Assembly: GCA_012270135.1 (NCBI GenBank)
Contig: JAAXIW010000063.1
Span: 1 to 9,334, forward strand
DNA: 9,334 nt
Direction: 5' to 3'
DNA from: Brevundimonas sp.
GTDB lineage: Bacteria; Pseudomonadota; Alphaproteobacteria; Caulobacterales; Caulobacteraceae
Positions 5,228 through 9,334 of this stretch are shown piece by piece; within the stretch, counting starts at the first letter, position 1; every line of letters starts with the position of its first letter. The notes under the pieces are model-generated. The model saw only the letters and a program-made list of their open reading frames with translations. It was not told the origin of the DNA and did no database searches. Both the position numbers and the translations under genes were made by a program.

Positions 5228-6529
5228 GTGAACCTACGATCCCCCGCCTTCGCCATCCTGTTCGCGGTCAGCCTGATCGCGACGGCGGGCAATATGGGCC
5301 TCCAGTCCGTGCTGCCCGCCATCGGCCGCGCGTTCGCGCTTCAGGACTCGCTCGTCGCCGGCGCCTTCGCCATATCGGCGCTGATGTGGGCCCTGGCCTC
5401 GCCATTCTGGGCGCGGCTGTCAGACCGGATCGGCCGCAAGCGAGTCATCCTGATTGGCCTCGGAGGCTTCGTCGTCTCGATGACCGGCTTCGGCCTGGCC
5501 ACAACATCGGGCCTGCAGGGGTGGCTGGCCGTCATCATCGCCTTCATGCTGATGGCCACGGCGCGGACGATCTATGGCGTGTTCGGCTCGGCCGCCCCCA
5601 TCGCCTCCCAGGCCTATGTCGCCGACCGCACCACGGCGCGCGATCGAACCCAGGCCATGTCGATGCTCGCCTCGGCGCAAGGTCTGGGCACGGTCATCGG
5701 ACCGGTGCTCGCTCCGCTCTTCATCCTGCCCTTCGTCGGCCTGGCCGGACCGATGTACGCCTTCGCCGCCCTTGGCGCCGTCGTGCTCTTCATCGTCTGG
5801 CGCCGCCTGCCCAGCGGCGAGGTGGTGCGGAAGCCCTCGCCCAGCGGTCGTCAGGACGACGCCGGCAAGGGCTTGTGGAAGGACCCGCGCGTCCGCGACT
5901 ATTTGCTCTATGGTCTGCTCGTGACGGGCGCCCAGGCCGTCAACATCGCCGTGCTCGGCTTCCATGTGATTGACGAATTAGCGGTGACGGGGCTTGGCCT
6001 GCGTCAGGCCCAGCCCTTCATCAGCGTAGCCATGTTCGCCGGCGCCGCCGGAACCCTGATGGTGCAATGGGGCCTGATTCCCCTGCTCAAGATGGAGCCC
6101 CGGGCGCTGATCCGCTGGGGCGCTGGCCTCGCGTTGGCCGGCAACGTTCTTACCATCGTCGCGCCTGGCTTCTTTGGCGTGGTCGTGGGCTACGCCGTGG
6201 TCTCAATGGGAGTCGGCTTCGCCCGACCGGGCTTCACCGCCGGCTCGTCACTGTCGGTCGGTCCGCATGAGCAGGGCGCGGTGGCGGGACTGATGATGTC
6301 CCTCGCCGGCCTCAGCTTCCTCGGCCCGCCGGTCATGGGCGTGGCCCTGTACGAACTGGCCGAGGCCGGACCGTTCGTGGCCAACATCGTCCTCCTCGGG
6401 ACCGCGCTCGCCCTGTGCTGGCTGAGTGGCCCGCTGCGGACCGGCCCGGCCGACCTGCCCGACCGCGACGAGACGCCGGCGCCCGACACCCCGCCCGCCT
6501 CGCAGCCCGGCCCTGAAGGCAACCGCTGA
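5228..6529 (+). CDS. MFS transporter, DHA1/TetA-like drug:proton antiporter family
   Basis: The 433-aa protein has hydrophobic segments consistent with 12 helices and a soluble proline-rich tail (about 409-433). Helix 1 begins at residue 7. The loop 2-3 motif is WARLSDRIGRKRV (61-73) and the antiporter-type motif C is GLGTVIGPVLAP (152-163), which places it among DHA1 exporters related to TetA and Bcr. A cytoplasmic central loop lies around 192-222. The start is GTG at 5228: an in-frame TAA lies four codons upstream, and the first internal Met (residue 23) would remove helix 1. The Shine-Dalgarno sequence is weak. It is divergent from the M20 amidohydrolase, with 81 bp between starts, so the two may share control. 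Substrate is unknown. Confidence 0.9.
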   Translation: MNLRSPAFAILFAVSLIATAGNMGLQSVLPAIGRAFALQDSLVAGAFAISALMWALASPFWARLSDRIGRKRVILIGLGGFVVSMTGFGLATTSGLQGWLAVIIAFMLMATARTIYGVFGSAAPIASQAYVADRTTARDRTQAMSMLASAQGLGTVIGPVLAPLFILPFVGLAGPMYAFAALGAVVLFIVWRRLPSGEVVRKPSPSGRQDDAGKGLWKDPRVRDYLLYGLLVTGAQAVNIAVLGFHVIDELAVTGLGLRQAQPFISVAMFAGAAGTLMVQWGLIPLLKMEPRALIRWGAGLALAGNVLTIVAPGFFGVVVGYAVVSMGVGFARPGFTAGSSLSVGPHEQGAVAGLMMSLAGLSFLGPPVMGVALYELAEAGPFVANIVLLGTALALCWLSGPLRTGPADLPDRDETPAPDTPPASQPGPEGNR

Positions 6530-6532
6530 CGC

Positions 6533-6550
6533 CTTTTCACCGTCGAAAAG
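6533..6550. repeat. Inverted repeat between the MFS and SRPBCC genes
   Basis: CTTTTC (6533-6538) and GAAAAG (6545-6550) form 6-bp arms around a 6-base loop in the 39-bp gap, four bases after the MFS stop. The stem is AT-rich and no T-run follows, so it is a poor intrinsic terminator. It could be a weak attenuating hairpin or a protein-binding site for the downstream gene. Confidence 0.3.
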
Positions 6551-6568
6551 CCGTGTCAGATCGGCGGC

Positions 6569-7000
6569 ATGGAAACCGCCCGTATTGAAAAACGCATCGG
6601 CGTTCGCGCGCCCAGCGACCGTATCTGGGATCTGATCGCCGATCTGCCCGGCTGGGATGGATGGAACCCGGTCGAGACCTCGGTCGAGGGCCAGATCGCC
6701 TATGGCGGGTCGATCGCCCTGACGGAGGCCATTCCCGGCCTCCCCGAGCGCCGCGCCACGGTGCGGGTCGGCGAATGGCAACCGCTCGCCCAGCTCGTCT
6801 GGGCCGAAAAGCGGGGCCTGTGGTTCAGCTCGCTGCGCTATTTCGAGATAGAGGAGCTCGAGCCGGGCAGCTGCATAGTCGCAAACGGTTTCATCTTCAC
6901 CGGCCTCCGCGGCGAAATGCATTTCGACCGCCACCGCAAGACGCTGCGAACAGCGGTCGATTCCATCGCCGAAGCGCTCAAGGCCGCCGCCGAGGCCTAG
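6569..7000 (+). CDS. SRPBCC-fold (polyketide cyclase/START-like) protein
   Basis: The 143-aa protein opens with the classic SRPBCC N-terminus: a first beta strand (ARIEKRIGVRAP, residues 4-15), then DRIWDLIADLPGWDGWNP (17-34). Alternating strands follow (SIALTEA, ATVRVGEWQPLAQLVWAE, LRYFEIEELEPGSCIVANGFIFTG) and it closes with a long C-terminal helix (about 119-142, ending SIAEALKAAAEA). The fold is a hydrophobic-cavity container that binds lipids, polyketides or other small ligands; the family does not reveal the ligand here. The ATG at 6569 fits the domain edge, though the Shine-Dalgarno sequence is weak. It lies 39 bp after the MFS gene, so co-transcription is possible. Its TAG overlaps the tadC TAG within CTAG. 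Confidence 0.85.
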   Translation: METARIEKRIGVRAPSDRIWDLIADLPGWDGWNPVETSVEGQIAYGGSIALTEAIPGLPERRATVRVGEWQPLAQLVWAEKRGLWFSSLRYFEIEELEPGSCIVANGFIFTGLRGEMHFDRHRKTLRTAVDSIAEALKAAAEA

Positions 7001-7986
7001 CCGCCCTTGGCCATGGTGTCCTGGATGCTGATGATCGCCGGCGTCAGGATGACGATGAACAGCACCGGCAGGAAGAACAGGATCATCGGCACGGTCAGCT
7101 TGGCGGGCAGGGCCGCGGCCTTCTTCTCCGCCGCAGACAGGCGCATCTCGCGGTTTTCCTTGGCCATGGTCCGCAGGGCGGAGCCCAGCGGCGTGCCGTA
7201 GGTCTCGGCCTGGGTCATGGCCGTGGCCACCGACTTGACCCCCGGATGGTTGGTCCGCTTGGCGAGCCCCTCATAGGCCATCCGCCGATCGGGCAGGTAG
7301 CTGAGCTCGGCCGAAAGCAGGGTCATTTCCTCGGCCAGGTCGATGGACTGGCCGCCGATCTCCTGGCTGACTTTCTGGATCGCCGCCTCGATCGACATGC
7401 CGGCCTCGACGCAGATCAGCAGCAAGTCCAGCGCGTCGGGGAAAGCCTGCATGATGGAGGTGCGGCGCTTGGCGATCCGATTGGCGAGGAAGATGTTCGG
7501 GGCATAGAAACCGATCACGGCGGCGAACATGCAGATCGTCAGCCGCACCATCACCGTCAGGCCGAAGTCGTTCAGCACGAAGACGTAGAGGACCGCCAGC
7601 GCCAGCATGACGAACGGCATGGAGAAGCGGAAAAAGTAGAAGGTGGTCAGGGGTTTCGGCCCGCGATAGCCGGCCTGGGCCATCTTTTCGGCGACCTTGG
7701 GGTCCTCGATCAGCTTGGTCAGATTCAGCAGTTCGACGACCCGCGTCTTGAAGCAGTCGTCGCTGTGCCGGAGACCATGCGGTCCGCTTCCCTGAGACGC
7801 GATCGCCTGTCGGGACCGGCGCCTCAGCTCTTCGCGGCGTTCCGCGACCGCCTTCATCCGGCCTTCCAGCTTGGCCTCGCCCCCGAGGGAGCCAAGCAGG
7901 GTCACGAGGGTGGCGAACACCAGCACGCCCACGCCCATGCTGAGCAGGTTCTGGAGGTTGGTGACGAAGCCGATGATGTCTCCCAT
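6997..7986 (-). CDS. tadC: TadC/CpaH, Flp (Tad) pilus inner-membrane platform protein
   Basis: TadC works with TadB as the inner-membrane platform on which CpaF drives assembly of the Flp pilus. The 329-aa product has an N-terminal membrane helix (about 16-34), a basic cytoplasmic linker (40-115), two helices (118-138, 145-165), a type II secretion F domain (about 183-315) with PDALDLLLICVEAGMSIEAA (184-203) and TYGTPLGSALRTMAKENREMR (262-282), and a final helix (298-318). It starts nine bases after the tadB stop, with GGGGA in that gap as ribosome-binding site, so the two are co-transcribed. It appears to be the last gene of the pilus operon: the next gene on the left is convergent, with overlapping stops. 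Confidence 0.95.
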   Translation of the reverse strand: MGDIIGFVTNLQNLLSMGVGVLVFATLVTLLGSLGGEAKLEGRMKAVAERREELRRRSRQAIASQGSGPHGLRHSDDCFKTRVVELLNLTKLIEDPKVAEKMAQAGYRGPKPLTTFYFFRFSMPFVMLALAVLYVFVLNDFGLTVMVRLTICMFAAVIGFYAPNIFLANRIAKRRTSIMQAFPDALDLLLICVEAGMSIEAAIQKVSQEIGGQSIDLAEEMTLLSAELSYLPDRRMAYEGLAKRTNHPGVKSVATAMTQAETYGTPLGSALRTMAKENREMRLSAAEKKAAALPAKLTVPMILFFLPVLFIVILTPAIISIQDTMAKGG

Positions 7987-7995
7987 TCCCGTCCC

Positions 7996-8973
7996 CTAGA
8001 ACTTGAACGAGATCATGCGCTTCATGACAAAGACGCAGAGGGCCATCATCATCACGGCGATGCGCAGCATGAACTGGCCGCGCGGCTCGGTGAAGAGCTT
8101 GGCCATATAGGCCGGGGTCGTGATGCTCACGAGGATCATCACGGCGGGCGGCAGCGAACCGATGATGCCGGCCGAGGCGGTCGCTTCGGACGACAGCGCC
8201 TTGATCTTCTCGCCCATCATCTTGCGGGCGCGAAGCACGCTCGAGAGGTTGCCCAGGGCCTCGGCCAGATTACCGCCGGTCTTCTGCTGGATGCCGATGA
8301 CGATCGAGAAGAATTTCAGCTCCGGGGTCGGCATCCGCTCATACATCTTTTCGAGCGCCTGCTGCAGGGTCAGGCCGACGCCAAGACCTTCCACCAGCAT
8401 CTGGAACTCGCCGCCGAGGGGCGCCGGGCTTTCGCGGGCGATGATCTTGAAACAGTCGTGCACCGGCAGGCCCGACTTGATGCCGCGCACGATGACGTCG
8501 ACCGCGTCCGCGAAATGGCTGGAGAATTTCTTCATCCGGCGCTTCCCCAGAAAGCCCACGACCCAGCGCGGAAAGCCGAGGCCGAAGATCACGGCCGCAC
8601 CGAGCGCGATCAGGATGTTGGGGACGAACAGCAGTGGCAGAAGGAACGCGATCACGCCCAGCACGGCGCTGATGATCCAGAATGTCTTGACGCTGGTGGC
8701 GAGACCGGCCTGCTTCAGCTTCGCGGCGAGGCTGATCCGGGCCTTGCGGGAGGCGCGCTCCGAATCCTGGAGCTGCTTCATGATCTGCTTGCGGCGCGCC
8801 TCGGGTGTGTTGGCGGCCGCCGCCTTGCGCGCTGCGGCCGAGTTCTGCTTCGGGCCGCCGAAATGCTGCGCCCGCTTGATCGCCGCCTCCGAAGAATCCC
8901 CGCCGCCGACGAAGGCCCAACCGAGACCGCCGATGGTGATGAAGGCCAGAACCGCTGCGAGGATGGGAAGCAC
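7996..8973 (-). CDS. tadB: TadB/CpaG, Flp (Tad) pilus inner-membrane platform protein
   Basis: This 325-aa GspF-like protein pairs with TadC in the Tad pilus platform. It has an N-terminal helix (about 3-22), a long basic Ala/Lys/Arg-rich linker (30-90), two helices (98-116, 118-136), then the cytoplasmic F domain (about 150-265) with FADAVDVIVRGIKSGLPVHD (154-173) and QQKTGGNLAEALGNLSSVLR (229-248). Two C-terminal helices follow (268-287, 302-320). The start is GTG at 8973, preceded by GGAG that overlaps the cpaF stop; only five bases separate the two genes, so translation is probably coupled. Order cpaF-tadB-tadC is that of standard tad/cpa loci. Confidence 0.95.
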   Translation of the reverse strand: MLPILAAVLAFITIGGLGWAFVGGGDSSEAAIKRAQHFGGPKQNSAAARKAAAANTPEARRKQIMKQLQDSERASRKARISLAAKLKQAGLATSVKTFWIISAVLGVIAFLLPLLFVPNILIALGAAVIFGLGFPRWVVGFLGKRRMKKFSSHFADAVDVIVRGIKSGLPVHDCFKIIARESPAPLGGEFQMLVEGLGVGLTLQQALEKMYERMPTPELKFFSIVIGIQQKTGGNLAEALGNLSSVLRARKMMGEKIKALSSEATASAGIIGSLPPAVMILVSITTPAYMAKLFTEPRGQFMLRIAVMMMALCVFVMKRMISFKF

Positions 8974-8978
8974 GCCGG

Positions 8979-9334
8979 CTACTCCGCCGCGTCGAGGGCT
9001 TCGGCGAGCTCGCGCTCGAGCCCGTAGTAGCGGGCCCGGTCCCAGAACCGGGGGCGGGCGATGCCGGTCGAGCGATGGCGGCCGATGATCTTGCCGTTCT
9101 CGTCTTCGCCGGTGATCTCGTAGACGAAGAGATCCTGGGTGACGATGACATCGCCCTCCAGCCCGACCACCTCGGTGATGTGGGTGATGCGGCGCGAGCC
9201 GTCGCGCAGGCGGGCGGCCTGGATGATGACGTCGACCGAGCCGACGATCATCTCGCGGATGGTCTTCGAGGGCAGGCCGTAGCCGCCCATGGTGATCATC
9301 GACTCCATCCGGCTGATGGCTTCGCGCGGGCTGT
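8979..9334 (-). CDS. cpaF: CpaF/TadA pilus assembly ATPase, C-terminal part (cut by the window edge)
   Basis: The last 117 residues of CpaF, the secretion-type ATPase that powers Flp pilus assembly, read in from the right edge. The visible part begins SPREAISRMESMITMGGYGLP, continues TIREMIVGSVDVIIQAARLRDGSRRITHITEVVGLEGDVI and ends with the family's typical tail RPRFWDRARYYGLERELAEALDAAE. Walker A and B lie upstream of the window and cannot be checked. An internal ATG at 9308 is not the start, since the frame continues to the edge with conserved residues. The stop lies five bases before the tadB GTG. Confidence 0.95.
   Translation of the reverse strand, partial: SPREAISRMESMITMGGYGLPSKTIREMIVGSVDVIIQAARLRDGSRRITHITEVVGLEGDVIVTQDLFVYEITGEDENGKIIGRHRSTGIARPRFWDRARYYGLERELAEALDAAE

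Noticed and set aside
6661..9027. Very long forward frame opposite the tad genes
   Set aside because: It is antisense to tadC and tadB and rich in His, Asp, Gln and Arg, a typical shadow composition. The tad proteins are clearly the real products.
1..9334. Defence system, prophage, insertion sequence, CRISPR or RNA gene
   Set aside because: No transposase, integrase, terminal inverted repeats, spaced repeat array or tRNA-like sequence was seen; gene content is core metabolism, transport and a standard tad pilus locus.

Overview
The window is GC-rich, with G or C in most third codon positions. Gene content points to an alphaproteobacterium of the Caulobacterales, with a Brevundimonas- or Caulobacter-like relative most likely. 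The clearest markers are a Flp/Tad pilus locus in the order cpaF-tadB-tadC (cpaF-cpaG-cpaH in Caulobacter naming), an alphaproteobacterial-type DapE, and GANTC sites, the target of the cell-cycle methyltransferase CcrM. This placement is inferred from recognised sequence families, not from a database search.

Layout, left to right. 1-220 has no supported gene but holds an unusual block: an imperfect 36-bp tandem repeat and five GANTC sites in 118 bp. Next, on +, come yaiI (DUF188) and arfB, a ribosome-rescue hydrolase, sharing a GTGA stop/start overlap. They converge on a minus-strand MFS exporter that runs divergently from dapE (lysine/peptidoglycan precursor synthesis). The divergent gap holds an 18-codon leader-type ORF, a spaced direct repeat and a short palindrome. 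dapE converges on a 45-aa single-pass membrane protein, which follows a secreted M20 amidohydrolase on the minus strand. Divergent from that amidohydrolase is a second MFS transporter (+), followed by a small SRPBCC-fold protein (+). This last gene converges on the end of the Tad pilus operon (tadC, tadB and the 3' end of cpaF, all minus), which runs off the right edge.

How the genes work together. The pilus genes form one functional unit: CpaF is the motor ATPase, and TadB and TadC are the inner-membrane platform. yaiI and arfB look translationally coupled. The rest are housekeeping or transport genes without an obvious shared pathway. The amidohydrolase/MFS divergent pair could share a regulator, but its substrate cannot be read from sequence.

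The strongest unexplained signals are regulatory or architectural. They are the GANTC cluster upstream of yaiI, and the fact that all three convergent gene pairs meet with their stop codons abutting or overlapping inside a palindrome (TGATCA once, CTAG twice), leaving no room for a terminator. I saw no clear intrinsic terminator, RNA gene, insertion sequence or CRISPR array, and no convincing new multi-gene system.
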